Source: Streptomyces spinosus (GTDB taxonomy: Bacteria; Actinomycetota; Actinomycetes; Streptomycetales; Streptomycetaceae). Taken from it: a stretch of DNA of 64,000 nt. The stretch is taken from positions 1-64,000 of the forward strand of contig NZ_JAINRC010000016.1 in NCBI RefSeq assembly GCF_020400655.1, read 5' to 3'. The notes below the pieces were generated by a model, which had not been told where the DNA came from, searched no databases, and was given only the letters and a program-made list of their open reading frames with translations. A program made the translations under genes and the position numbers. Shown piece after piece: positions 54,135 to 63,676 of this stretch. The first letter of the stretch is position 1. Every line of letters begins with the position of its first letter.

Positions 54135-54983
54135 TCAGAAGAGCACGCTCATGAAGGCTCCCACCTCACGGAAGCCCACCCTGCGGTACGCCCTGCGCGC
54201 CGCGGTGTTGAAGTCGTTCACGTACAGGCTGGCCACGGGGGCAACGTCGGCCAGGGCGTAGCGCAGTACGGCCGCCATGCCGGGGGCCGCCAGGCCCCTG
54301 CCCCGGTACTCGGGGGCCACCCACACGCCCTGGATCTGGCAGGCCCGGGGAGTCGCCGCGCCGATCTCCGCCTTGAACACGACCCGGCCCCGGTCGTCGA
54401 CGCGGGCGAAGGAGCGGCCGGAGCCGACGAGTTCGGCGACCCGGGCCTGGTAGAGCAGGCCGCCGTCGCCGGCGAGGGGTGAGACGCCGACCTCCTCGGT
54501 GAACATCGCCACGCACGCCGGCATGATCGTCTCCATCTCGTCCTTGCGGACGCGGCGGACGTACGGGTCCGGGGTGATGTCGGCCGGCATGCGGTCGGTG
54601 ACCATCAGCGGCTGGTGGGCGCGGACCTCGCGGGCCGGGCCCCAGTGCGGCTCCAGCAGCCGCCACAGTTCGGCGGTGGGTTCGGCGGGGCCGACGATGG
54701 AGGAGCAGCGCCGGCCGGCCCGGCGGGCGCGGTCGGCGAAGGCGCGGACGGCGCGGGGGGTGGCGCAGACCGGCACGAGGTTGGCGCCCGCGTAGCACAG
54801 GGACGTGAGCATGCCGTCCTCGTACCAGCCCCACATCTCGCCGCCGAGCCGCCAGGGGTCGAGGCCCGCGACCTGGACCCGCGAGGTCACGAAGGCGTTC
54901 GCGACCGGTTCGCGGTCGAGGACGGCGAGCGCGGCGTCCAGGTCGCCGGGTTCGAGCACTCGTGAGGTGGTCTGGGTCAACAC
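54135..54983 (-). CDS. DUF4081-GNAT fusion acetyltransferase
   Basis: A 282-residue protein with an N-terminal DUF4081-type domain (LEPGDLDAALAVLDREPVAN, FVTSRV, GEMWGWYEDG) and a C-terminal GNAT domain. The acetyl-CoA site is IQGVWVAPEYRGRGLAAPGM, with a closing ASLYVNDFNTAARRAYRRVGF. Start: a GTG at 54983 with GAGG 9 bases upstream; the longer frame to 55130 adds Pro/Ala-rich sequence without conservation. It lies next to ispG (202-base gap with no gene). Confidence 0.9.
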   Translation of the reverse strand: MLTQTTSRVLEPGDLDAALAVLDREPVANAFVTSRVQVAGLDPWRLGGEMWGWYEDGMLTSLCYAGANLVPVCATPRAVRAFADRARRAGRRCSSIVGPAEPTAELWRLLEPHWGPAREVRAHQPLMVTDRMPADITPDPYVRRVRKDEMETIMPACVAMFTEEVGVSPLAGDGGLLYQARVAELVGSGRSFARVDDRGRVVFKAEIGAATPRACQIQGVWVAPEYRGRGLAAPGMAAVLRYALADVAPVASLYVNDFNTAARRAYRRVGFREVGAFMSVLF

Positions 54984-55185
54984 GTGCGGGGCCTCACGCT
55001 GGGGGTCTGCTGATCTCCGCACTATAGCTGCGCCCGCTGCGCGGTGCGCCTTCGAGGCCGGAGGGCCGGGAGGCGCCCGCGACCTCGGGCCGGCCGGGGT
55101 CGCGCGCGCCCACGCTGCGGAGCCGCACACCGGGCACAGCCCGGCGCCCCTGGCGGGGCGCTGCCGCCGGCCGGCGCCGGAGGAA

Positions 55186-56343
<1,158 letters not shown>

Positions 56344-56513
56344 CTGCTGTGCAACCCCAAGTCGTGGATCAAGGTCCGGTCCCGTGCAACGGCGGGCTCC
56401 AGGCTTTGAGATTACGGCACCGACTCCCGCGTCAGCACATCCCACCCGTAAACCCACCCGATGGAATGCGGCCCGGAACCCGAGGGCTCCGGGCCGCGGT
56501 GGACGACGGGTGG

Positions 56514-57815
56514 CTAGGAGATCTTCACCGGGTTGACGACGTCGGCGATCAGCACCAGGACGGTGAAGCAGACGAAGATCCCGGCGACCACGTACGCCAC
56601 CGGCATCAGCTTGGCGACGTCGAACGGTCCGGGGTCCGGGCGGCGCAGCACCCGGGCCAGGTTGCGGCGCAGCGACTCCCACAGGGCGCCCGCGATGTGC
56701 CCGCCGTCGAGCGGGAGCAGCGGGAGCATGTTGAACAGGAACAGGGAGAGGTTGAAGCCGGCCAGCACGAAGACGAACATGGCCAGCTGCTGCGAGGCGG
56801 GGATGTCCAGGGTGGCGATCTCACCGGTGACCCGGGCCGCGCCGACGATGCCCATCGGGGAGTCCGGCTCGCGCGGGCCGTCGCCGAAGGCCGCGTCCCA
56901 CAGGGCCGGGATCTTGCCGGGCAGGGCGACGAGGGAGTCGACGGCGTCGCCCACCCGGTCGGTCATCCAGGTCACGGACTCGCCGAAGTCCTGTTTGACG
57001 ACGCCGGTGGCGGGGCTGAAGCCGAGGAAGCCGGCCTTGACGTAGCCGTCGACGTAGTTGCCGCCGGCGTCCTTCTTGGCGACCTGGTTCGTGGCGATCT
57101 TCGCGTGCAGGGTCACGTCCCGGCCGTCGCGGTCGACGACGAAGGAGACGTCCTTGCCGGCGCTGTCCCGGATGAGGTCCGAGAGCGTGTTCCAGTCCTC
57201 GGTCGGCTTGCCGTCGAAGGAGACGATCCTGTCGCCCGCCTTCATGCCGGCCTGCGCCGCCGGGGACGCCGGGTCGGAGTTCTTGCAGCTGTCGCGGTGC
57301 TGGCTCTGCGCGATGACGCAGGGCGAGACGGATTCCACGACGGTGGTCTCCTTCTGGATGCCGAAGCCCATCAGCACGGTGAGGAAGAGGGCGACCGCGA
57401 GCACCAGGTTCATGAAGGGGCCCGCGAACATGACGATGACCCGCTTCCACGGCTTGCGCGTGTAGAACATGCGGGTCTCGTCGCCGGGGCGGAGCTCCTC
57501 GAAGGCCGCCGAGCGGGCGTCCTCGATCATGCCGCGCCACGGGGAGGTGGAGCGGGCGGAGACCCGGCCCTGGTCGTCCGGCGGGAACATGCCGATCATG
57601 CGGATGTAGCCGCCGAGCGGGACCGCCTTTATGCCGTACTCGGTCTCGCCCTTCCTGCGTGACCAGATGGTCGGGCCGAAGCCGACCATGTACTGCGGCA
57701 CGCGGATGCCGAAGAGTTTGGCCGTGGACAGGTGCCCCAGCTCGTGCCACGCGATGGAGACGAGCAGGCCGACCGCGAAGACCACTATGCCGAGGATGAA
57801 CATCAAGGTCGTCAT
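56514..57815 (-). CDS. rseP: RseP-type site-2 zinc metalloprotease
   Basis: RseP cuts anti-sigma factors or other signal peptides within the membrane. The 433-residue protein has the active-site HELGH at residues 24-28 in the first membrane helix. A PDZ domain (AQAGMKAGDRIVSFDGKPTED) follows, and the second catalytic motif LLPLDGGH is near the C-terminus, with four membrane helices. The ATG has GGAGG upstream and overlaps the dxr stop by four bases (ATGA), so it is coupled to dxr. Confidence 0.95.
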   Translation of the reverse strand: MTTLMFILGIVVFAVGLLVSIAWHELGHLSTAKLFGIRVPQYMVGFGPTIWSRRKGETEYGIKAVPLGGYIRMIGMFPPDDQGRVSARSTSPWRGMIEDARSAAFEELRPGDETRMFYTRKPWKRVIVMFAGPFMNLVLAVALFLTVLMGFGIQKETTVVESVSPCVIAQSQHRDSCKNSDPASPAAQAGMKAGDRIVSFDGKPTEDWNTLSDLIRDSAGKDVSFVVDRDGRDVTLHAKIATNQVAKKDAGGNYVDGYVKAGFLGFSPATGVVKQDFGESVTWMTDRVGDAVDSLVALPGKIPALWDAAFGDGPREPDSPMGIVGAARVTGEIATLDIPASQQLAMFVFVLAGFNLSLFLFNMLPLLPLDGGHIAGALWESLRRNLARVLRRPDPGPFDVAKLMPVAYVVAGIFVCFTVLVLIADVVNPVKIS

Positions 57816-59083
57816 GCACGCGCCTCCGCGGTCGCCGTCGTGGCTGTGAGTTCGCGGGCCCGGGCCCTCGCCCAGGTCTCCGCTTCGAGGACGTCCGACA
57901 CCGTGAGTGAGGTTCCCGTGACCGGGGTGCCGTGCTCCTCCACCACCCGGGTGACGGTATCCATGATCCCGTTGAAGGGCAGCGCGCCGCTCAGGAAGGC
58001 CGCGACGCACTCCTCGTTGGCGGCATTGAACACCGCCGGGGCCGTGCCCGCGAGCCGCCCCACGTGCCGGGCGAGGTTCACCGAGGGGAAGGCCTCGTCG
58101 TCCAGCGGGAAGAACTCCCAGGTGGACGCCTTGGTCCAGTCGAACGCGGGGGCCGCGTCCGGGACACGTTCGGGCCAGCCCAGTCCGATGGCGATGGGCC
58201 CGCGCATGTCGGGGGGCGTCGCCTGGGCGATCGTGGATCCGTCGGTGAACTCGACCATCGAGTGGACATACGACTGCGGGTGCACGACCACCTCGATGCG
58301 GTCGAAGGGAAGGTCGTAGAGGAGGTGGGCCTCGATGACCTCCAGGCCCTTGTTGACCAGGGTCGCGGAGTTGACGGTGATGACCGGGCCCATCGCCCAC
58401 GTGGGGTGCGCGAGGGCGTCCGCGACGGTGACGTGTGCCAGTTCGTCCCTGGTCCGGCCGCGGAAGGGGCCGCCGGAGGCGGTGACGACGAGCTTGCGGA
58501 CGTCGGCCCGGGTGCCGGCGGCGAGCGCCTGGAAGAGGGCCGCGTGCTCGGAGTCCACCGGGATGATCTGGCCCGGCTTCGCGAGCGCGGTGACCAGCGG
58601 GCCGCCGACGATCAGCGACTCCTTGTTGGCGAGCGCGAGGGTGCGGCCCGCCTCCAGGGCGGCGAGGGTGGGCGCGAGGCCGATGGAGCCGGTGATGCCG
58701 TTGAGCACCGTGTGGCACTCGGAGGCGGCGACCTCGGTGGCCGCGTCCGGTCCGGCGAGGATCTCGGGCAGCGGCTCCGCGCCGCCGTACTCGGCGGCGA
58801 GCGCCTCGCGCAGCGCGGGGACGACGTCCTCGCGTGCGACCGCCACGGTCCGCACCCGCAGCCGGTGCGCCTGCTCGGCGAGGAGCGCCACCCGGCCGCC
58901 GTTCGCGGACAGGGCGGTGACCCGGAAGCGGTCGGGGTTGCGCAGCACGAGGTCGATGGCCTGGGTGCCGATGGATCCGGTGGAGCCGAGGACCACCACG
59001 TCCTTGGGGCCGCCGCCGGGGGCGGGGTCGTAGACGAGGTGCGGGTCGGCGAGGGGGGCCGGACGGGCGGGACTGTCGGTCAT
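57812..59083 (-). CDS. dxr: 1-deoxy-D-xylulose-5-phosphate reductoisomerase
   Basis: DXR makes MEP from DXP with NADPH, the first committed MEP-pathway step. The 423-residue protein has the nucleotide motif VVLGSTGSIGTQA, LANKESLIVGG, PVDSEHAALF, the flexible active-site loop HPTWAMG, and ITVNSATLVNKGLEVIEAH. It leads a dxr-rseP pair, with ispG further downstream. The N-terminal ~25 residues (MTDSPARPAPLADP) are extra compared with E. coli. Confidence 0.97.
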   Translation of the reverse strand: MTDSPARPAPLADPHLVYDPAPGGGPKDVVVLGSTGSIGTQAIDLVLRNPDRFRVTALSANGGRVALLAEQAHRLRVRTVAVAREDVVPALREALAAEYGGAEPLPEILAGPDAATEVAASECHTVLNGITGSIGLAPTLAALEAGRTLALANKESLIVGGPLVTALAKPGQIIPVDSEHAALFQALAAGTRADVRKLVVTASGGPFRGRTRDELAHVTVADALAHPTWAMGPVITVNSATLVNKGLEVIEAHLLYDLPFDRIEVVVHPQSYVHSMVEFTDGSTIAQATPPDMRGPIAIGLGWPERVPDAAPAFDWTKASTWEFFPLDDEAFPSVNLARHVGRLAGTAPAVFNAANEECVAAFLSGALPFNGIMDTVTRVVEEHGTPVTGTSLTVSDVLEAETWARARARELTATTATAEARA

Positions 59084-59254
59084 CCCCCCATTGTGGCGGC
59101 ACGCGGTGACGGCCCGGACAGCGCGTCCCCCGCGCGGGTGCGTTCAGCGGATCGTGAACACATGGTGAAGATCATGTGATAACACTTCAGTCCGGGCCGG
59201 TCGCCGACCGGCCCGGCCACGACTTCGCGGACGACATCCTGGGGGGATCTCTCC

Positions 59255-59713
59255 ATGCGTACTGTGCGCATACGCGCTGCCCTGCCCGCCCTCGCCGGCG
59301 CGGCCCTGCTCACCGGCACCCTGCTCAGCACCCCGGCCGAGGCCGCCGGGGGCGTGCGGATCCACCACGTGTGGTTCGACAGCCCCGGCACGGACAACCG
59401 GTCGAACAAGAGCCTGAACGCCGAGTGGGTGCAGCTGAAGAACACCGGCGGCTCGGCGGTCTCGCTCAAGGGGTGGGTGCTGAAGGACGCCTCCAACCAC
59501 AAGTACGTCTTCGGCAACGTCAAGATCGGCGCCGGGAAGTACCTGAAGGTGCACACCGGCAGCGGCTCGGACACCGCGTCGGACAAGTACCAGGACCGCC
59601 GTGCCTACGTCTGGAACAACGACAAGGACACGGCGACCCTGACCAAGGCGAGCGGCAGCAAGGTCGACACCTGCTCCTGGACGACGCGGGACCCGAGCGA
59701 CAAGTACTGCTAG
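59255..59713 (+). CDS. Secreted lamin-tail-domain protein
   Basis: A 152-residue protein with a clear signal peptide (MRTVRIRAALPALAGAALLT ... AEAA, cut near residue 31). The mature part is a lamin-tail domain: SLNAEWVQLKNTGGSAVSLKG then WVLKDASNHKYVFG, and a C-terminal DPSDKYC with one Cys pair (DTCSW, KYC). Such domains in secreted bacterial proteins are thought to bind DNA or wall components. GGGGGGA lies 8 bases before the ATG. It converges with the acyl-CoA dehydrogenase gene, 6 bases apart. Confidence 0.9.
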   Translation: MRTVRIRAALPALAGAALLTGTLLSTPAEAAGGVRIHHVWFDSPGTDNRSNKSLNAEWVQLKNTGGSAVSLKGWVLKDASNHKYVFGNVKIGAGKYLKVHTGSGSDTASDKYQDRRAYVWNNDKDTATLTKASGSKVDTCSWTTRDPSDKYC

Positions 59714-59719
59714 GCCGTG

Positions 59720-61666
59720 TCAGTGGGCCTGGCTCCCGAAGGGACGCCGGGCGTTCTCGCGGGCCGAGGGGCCGGGGGCCGCGTCCGCGATCCACGGCCC
59801 CTCGCCCGACGGGTCGAGGATGCCCTCCTCCAGCCAGGTGTAGGCCCCGCCGAGGACGTGCCTGACCACCTTGCGGTCCAGGTCGTCGGTGTTGGTCCAC
59901 AGCCGGGCGAAGAGTTCGTCCACCCGGATGCGGGCCTGGCGGCAGAAGGCGTCGGCGAGCTGGTAGGCCTCGCGGCCGTGCTCGCCCTCGCGCCACAGCC
60001 GCTCGGCGCGGACGCAGGCCGCGCTCATCGCGAACAGCTCGGCGCCGATGTCCACGATCCGGCCGAGGAAGCCCTGCTTGGTCTCCATCCGGCCCTGCCA
60101 GCGGGACATGGCGTAGAACGTGGACCGGGCCAGCTTGCGGGCCGTGCGCTCGACGTAGCGCAGGTGCCCGGAGAGGTCGATGCCGTGCTTGAACTCGCCG
60201 TACGCCGTCGGCAGCTGCCCCGGTCCGGCGACCAGCTTCGGCAGCCACTTGGCGTAGAACACGCCCGCGTTCGCGCCCGCCCTCGCCTTGGCGGACAGCG
60301 GCTTGTCGGGGTCGATGAGGTCACCGGCGACCGAGAGGTGGGCGTCGACGGCCTCCCGCGCGATCAGCAGGTGCATGATCTCCGTGGAGCCCTCGAAGAT
60401 GCGGTTGATGCGCAGGTCGCGCAGGATCTGCTCGGCCGGCACCGCGCGCTCGCCGCGCGCCCGCAGCGACTCGGCCGTCTCGTAGCCGCGCCCGCCCCGG
60501 ATCTGGACCAGCTCGTCGGCCATCTTCCAGGCCATCTCGGAGCCGTAGAGCTTGGCGAGGGCGGCCTCGATGCGGATGTCGTTGCGGTCCTCGTCGGCCA
60601 TCTGCGAGGACAGGTCGAGCACGGCCTCCAGGGCGAAGGTGGTGGCCGCGATGAAGCTGATCTTGGCGCCGACCGCCTCGTGCAGCGCGACCGGCTTGCC
60701 CCACTGCTCGCGCTCGGCCGCCCACTCGCGGGCGATCTTCAGGCACCACTTGCCGGCTCCCGCGCACATCGCGGGCAGCGACAGCCGGCCGGTGTTCAGG
60801 GTGGTGAGGGCGATCTTCAGCCCGGCGCCCTCGGGGCCGATGCGGTTGGCCGCCGGGACCCGCACCCGGTGGAAGCGGGTGACGCCGTTCTCGATGCCGC
60901 GCAGCCCCATGAAGGCGTTGCGGTTCTCGACGGTGACGCCCTCGGACGCCGCCTCCACGACGAACGCGGTGATGCCGCCCTTGTGCCCCTCGGACTTCGG
61001 CACGCGCGCCATGACGACGAGCAGGTCGGCGACCACCCCGTTGGTGGTCCACAGCTTCACCCCGTCGAGCACGTAGTCGTCGCCGTCGGGTACGGCGGTG
61101 GTGGCCAGGCGCGCCGGGTCGGAGCCGACGTCCGGCTCGGTGAGCAGGAACGCGGAGATGTCGGTGCGGGCGCAGCGGGGCAGGAAGGCGTCCTTCTGCT
61201 CCTGGGTGCCGAACATCTTGAGCGGCTGCGGTACGCCGATCGACTGGTGGGCGGAGAGCAGCGCGCCGACGGCGGGGCTGACGGAGCCGACGAGGGCGAG
61301 CGCCTTGTTGTAGTACAACTGGGTGAGGCCGAGGCCGCCGTACTTGGGGTCGATCTTCATGCCGAGGGCGCCGAGTTCCTTCAGACCCGCCACGACCTCG
61401 TCGGGGATGCGGGCCTCGCGTTCGATCCGGGCGGGGTCGATCGCGGTCTCGCAGAACGCGCGCAGCTTGGCCAGGAACTCCTCGCCGCGCCGCACGGACT
61501 CGTCGTCGGGCAGCGGGTGGGGGTGGATGAGGTCGAGCCGGAAGCGCCCGAGGAAGAGCTCCTTGGCGAAGCTGGGCTTGTGCCAGTCCTGCTGCCGGGC
61601 GGCCTCCGCCACCTGGCGGGCCTCGCGCTCGGTGACGGTGGTGCGTGGGGTGGTGGTGGCGGACAT
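59720..61666 (-). CDS. Acyl-CoA dehydrogenase, long form
   Basis: A 648-residue FAD-dependent acyl-CoA dehydrogenase resembling the very-long-chain type with a C-terminal extension. Landmarks: FLLTEPDVGSDPARL, LDGVKLWTTNG, IFEGSTEIMHLLIAREA (with the FAD-binding/catalytic region), REQWGKPVALHEAVGAKI, and IRGGRGYETAESLRAR. The extra ~200 residues after the catalytic domain are helical. It is divergent from a LacI-family gene, with an operator pair in the intergenic region, so its expression may be under that regulator. Function: fatty-acid or branched-acid beta-oxidation. Confidence 0.95.
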   Translation of the reverse strand: MSATTTPRTTVTEREARQVAEAARQQDWHKPSFAKELFLGRFRLDLIHPHPLPDDESVRRGEEFLAKLRAFCETAIDPARIEREARIPDEVVAGLKELGALGMKIDPKYGGLGLTQLYYNKALALVGSVSPAVGALLSAHQSIGVPQPLKMFGTQEQKDAFLPRCARTDISAFLLTEPDVGSDPARLATTAVPDGDDYVLDGVKLWTTNGVVADLLVVMARVPKSEGHKGGITAFVVEAASEGVTVENRNAFMGLRGIENGVTRFHRVRVPAANRIGPEGAGLKIALTTLNTGRLSLPAMCAGAGKWCLKIAREWAAEREQWGKPVALHEAVGAKISFIAATTFALEAVLDLSSQMADEDRNDIRIEAALAKLYGSEMAWKMADELVQIRGGRGYETAESLRARGERAVPAEQILRDLRINRIFEGSTEIMHLLIAREAVDAHLSVAGDLIDPDKPLSAKARAGANAGVFYAKWLPKLVAGPGQLPTAYGEFKHGIDLSGHLRYVERTARKLARSTFYAMSRWQGRMETKQGFLGRIVDIGAELFAMSAACVRAERLWREGEHGREAYQLADAFCRQARIRVDELFARLWTNTDDLDRKVVRHVLGGAYTWLEEGILDPSGEGPWIADAAPGPSARENARRPFGSQAH

Positions 61667-61803
61667 ACAGGCTCACCTCGCCGCGAAGAGGGACGAATGG
61701 GACCGTTCGTTACCGACCAGTGCTACTGGATCGTTGGTACCCGAAACGGGCCGACCCCACCACCCCTCGCGCGCGAACGGCCGAAGGGCCGGGCGGGGGT
61801 GTC

Positions 61804-61903
61804 GAAGCGCTTCAACAGCCTGTGGACACCCCGCCTGCCTGGGTCTACTGTCTGTCTCACCCTTACCCACCTTGTCCGCAATGCGCCCCGTTGAAGCGCT
61901 TCA
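61804..61903 (+). promoter_or_regulatory. Promoter with two LacI-type operators
   Basis: Promoter for the LacI gene: -35 TGGACA at 61823-61828, 17-bp spacer, -10 TACTGT at 61846-61851. Operator 1 is GAAGCGCTTC (61804-61813), upstream of the -35. Operator 2 is TGAAGCGCTTCA (61892-61903), downstream of the expected start site and ~18 bases before the coding start. Centres are 89 bp apart. Both have the central CG of LacI-family sites. Autorepression by looping, and control of the divergent dehydrogenase, are likely. Confidence 0.8.
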
Positions 61904-61921
61904 CAAAATCTGGAGAGCCGG

Positions 61922-62935
61922 ATGGTCACCCTCGCCGAGGTCGCTCAGCACGCCGGGGTCTCGGCGAGCACGGTGAGCTACGTCCTCAGCGGCAAGCGGT
62001 CCATCTCCGCGGCCACCCGGCAGCGGGTCGAGCGGAGCATCCGGGAGCTGGGCTACCACCCGAACGCGGGTGCCCGCGCCCTGGCCGGCAAACGGTCCAA
62101 CATCGTCGCGCTGATGGTCCCCCTGCGCACCGACATGTACGTGCCGGTGATGATGGAGATCGCCATCGCGGTGGCCACCACGGCCCGGGCACACGGCTAC
62201 GACGTCCTGCTGCTCACCGGTGAGGAGGGACCCGACGCGGTGCGCCGGGTCACCGGCAGCGGTCTCGCCGACGCGATGATCCTGATGGACGTCCAGCTGG
62301 AGGACGAGCGGCTGCCGCTGCTGCGGGGAACCGGCCAGCCCTCGGTCCTCATCGGCCTGCCCGCCGACACCGCCGGGCTGACCTGCGTGGACCTGGACTG
62401 GAGCGCGACCGGCGCGCTGTGCGTGGAGCATCTGGCGGGGCTCGGGCACCGCGACATCGCCGTCATAGGCGAGGCCCCGGCGGTCTACGAGCGGCACACC
62501 GGCTTCGCCGAGCGCACCCTGGACGGTGTGCGCTCCCGCGCCCGGGAGACGGGCGTACGGGTGCTGCACCGGCCGTGCGAGGGCGGCTACGACGCCCTGG
62601 CGCTGACCCTGGCCCGGATCTTCGACGAGCGGCCGGGGACGACCGGGTTCGTGGTGCAGAACGAGTCGGCGGTCGAACCCCTGCTCGCGCTGCTGCGCCA
62701 GCAGGGCCGGGCCGTGCCGGAGGACGTGTCCGTGGTGGCGATCTGCCCGGACCAGGTCGCCGTCCAGGCCTCGGTACGGCTGACCTCGGTCGCCATCCCC
62801 GCCCCGGAGATGGGCCGGCAGGCGGTGGAGCGCCTGGTGGCCAAGCTGGACGGGCGGGGCGGCGACGAGGTCGTCCTGCTCACGCCCGAGCTGACCGTAC
62901 GGGCGAGTTCGGGACCGGCGCCGGCCGCGCCCTGA
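61922..62935 (+). CDS. LacI-family transcriptional regulator
   Basis: A 337-residue repressor with an N-terminal LacI helix-turn-helix (VTLAEVAQHAGVSASTVSYV then LSGKRSISAATRQRV). The hinge helix GARALAGKRS is followed by a periplasmic-binding-protein-like effector domain (DVLLLTGEEG, SVLIGLPAD, DLDWSATGALCVEHL). The start has GGAGAG 4 bases upstream. Two GAAGCGCTTC-type sites in the divergent intergenic region are probable operators. The ligand is unknown, probably a sugar-like molecule; control of the divergent acyl-CoA dehydrogenase would be unusual and needs testing. Confidence 0.95.
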   Translation: MVTLAEVAQHAGVSASTVSYVLSGKRSISAATRQRVERSIRELGYHPNAGARALAGKRSNIVALMVPLRTDMYVPVMMEIAIAVATTARAHGYDVLLLTGEEGPDAVRRVTGSGLADAMILMDVQLEDERLPLLRGTGQPSVLIGLPADTAGLTCVDLDWSATGALCVEHLAGLGHRDIAVIGEAPAVYERHTGFAERTLDGVRSRARETGVRVLHRPCEGGYDALALTLARIFDERPGTTGFVVQNESAVEPLLALLRQQGRAVPEDVSVVAICPDQVAVQASVRLTSVAIPAPEMGRQAVERLVAKLDGRGGDEVVLLTPELTVRASSGPAPAAP

Positions 62936-63155
62936 CACCCGCCGGGCCCGGCCCGTACGGGGCACACCTGCGCCCGTCCTCCCGTCCGCACGCCCTGCCC
63001 CCGGCCAAGGCCGGCCGCGGCCGGTGGCTGCACGCCCGGCGCGGCGGCCCGGCCCTGGCGGGGCGTCCAGGACGTCCGCCTCGCACCGCGCGGCCCGCCG
63101 TGGCTCGCGCACGTCGGCTTCCGCGGTCGAGGGGCCCGCGGAAGCCCGGCACCCG

Positions 63156-63197
63156 GAAGGGGCCCGGCACCGGAAGGCAGCGGCGCCGGGCCCCTTC
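63156..63197. terminator. Terminator between LacI gene and His-rich gene
   Basis: A 13-bp perfect stem (63156-63168 with 63185-63197) with a 16-nt loop. It serves the convergent LacI gene and the His-rich secreted-protein gene. The rest of the gap 62936-63233 shows no gene. Confidence 0.8.
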
Positions 63198-63233
63198 GGG
63201 ACGGCGGGGTGCGGCGGACGTGCCCTGTCACCG

Positions 63234-63524
63234 CTAGCGGACCACGATGATCACGTTGCCTTCGTCGTGATCGAAGCGGTGGTCGAAGCGATGATCGAAG
63301 CCGTAGCCGAAGCGATGACCGAAGCCGTGGTCGAAGCGGTGGTCGAAGCCCTGGTCGAAGCAGCTCCGGCCGTAGTGGCCCCAGCACCAGTCGTCGGTGA
63401 CCCGGGTGGGCACGGCAGGGGCTGCCGCCGAAGCCGTGCCCGCTGCACCGATCGCGGCGCCGCCGGCCATGACCAGGCCGGCCGCGGACGCCGCGAAGAG
63501 GCGCCTCGCGCGTGATGCTCGCAT
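63234..63524 (-). CDS. Small secreted His/Phe-rich repeat protein
   Basis: A 96-residue protein with a strong GGAAGGAGG site. A signal peptide (basic start, LFAASAAGLVMAGGAAIGAA, cleaved about residue 34) is followed by a short mature region with two Cys (DWCWGHYGRSCF). A run of four-residue units FDHR/FDHG/FGHR/FGYG repeats about seven times. The tail (DEGNVIIVVR) is beta-prone. Many His and Asp suggest metal or surface binding; the Phe-His alternation could aid self-assembly. I do not recognise a family. The gene is flanked by terminators on both sides. Confidence 0.85.
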   Translation of the reverse strand: MRASRARRLFAASAAGLVMAGGAAIGAAGTASAAAPAVPTRVTDDWCWGHYGRSCFDQGFDHRFDHGFGHRFGYGFDHRFDHRFDHDEGNVIIVVR

Positions 63525-63613
63525 GATGGCCCTCCTTCCTCCCTCAGGGGTGCGGCCCTGATAGGTGTACGTCCGCGGAGCCCTTCCGGATTGCCTCGGC
63601 GAGGCGGAACGGC

Positions 63614-63652
63614 GAACGGCCGCAGCCCCCGCACAGTGGGCTGCGGCCGTTC
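63614..63652 (-). terminator. Terminator downstream of aldehyde dehydrogenase
   Basis: A 15-bp perfect stem (63614-63628 with 63638-63652) and a 9-nt loop lie 24 bases after the aldehyde dehydrogenase stop. Confidence 0.9.
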
Positions 63653-63676
63653 CGTTCCCGACCTGTCCGTGGCAGG

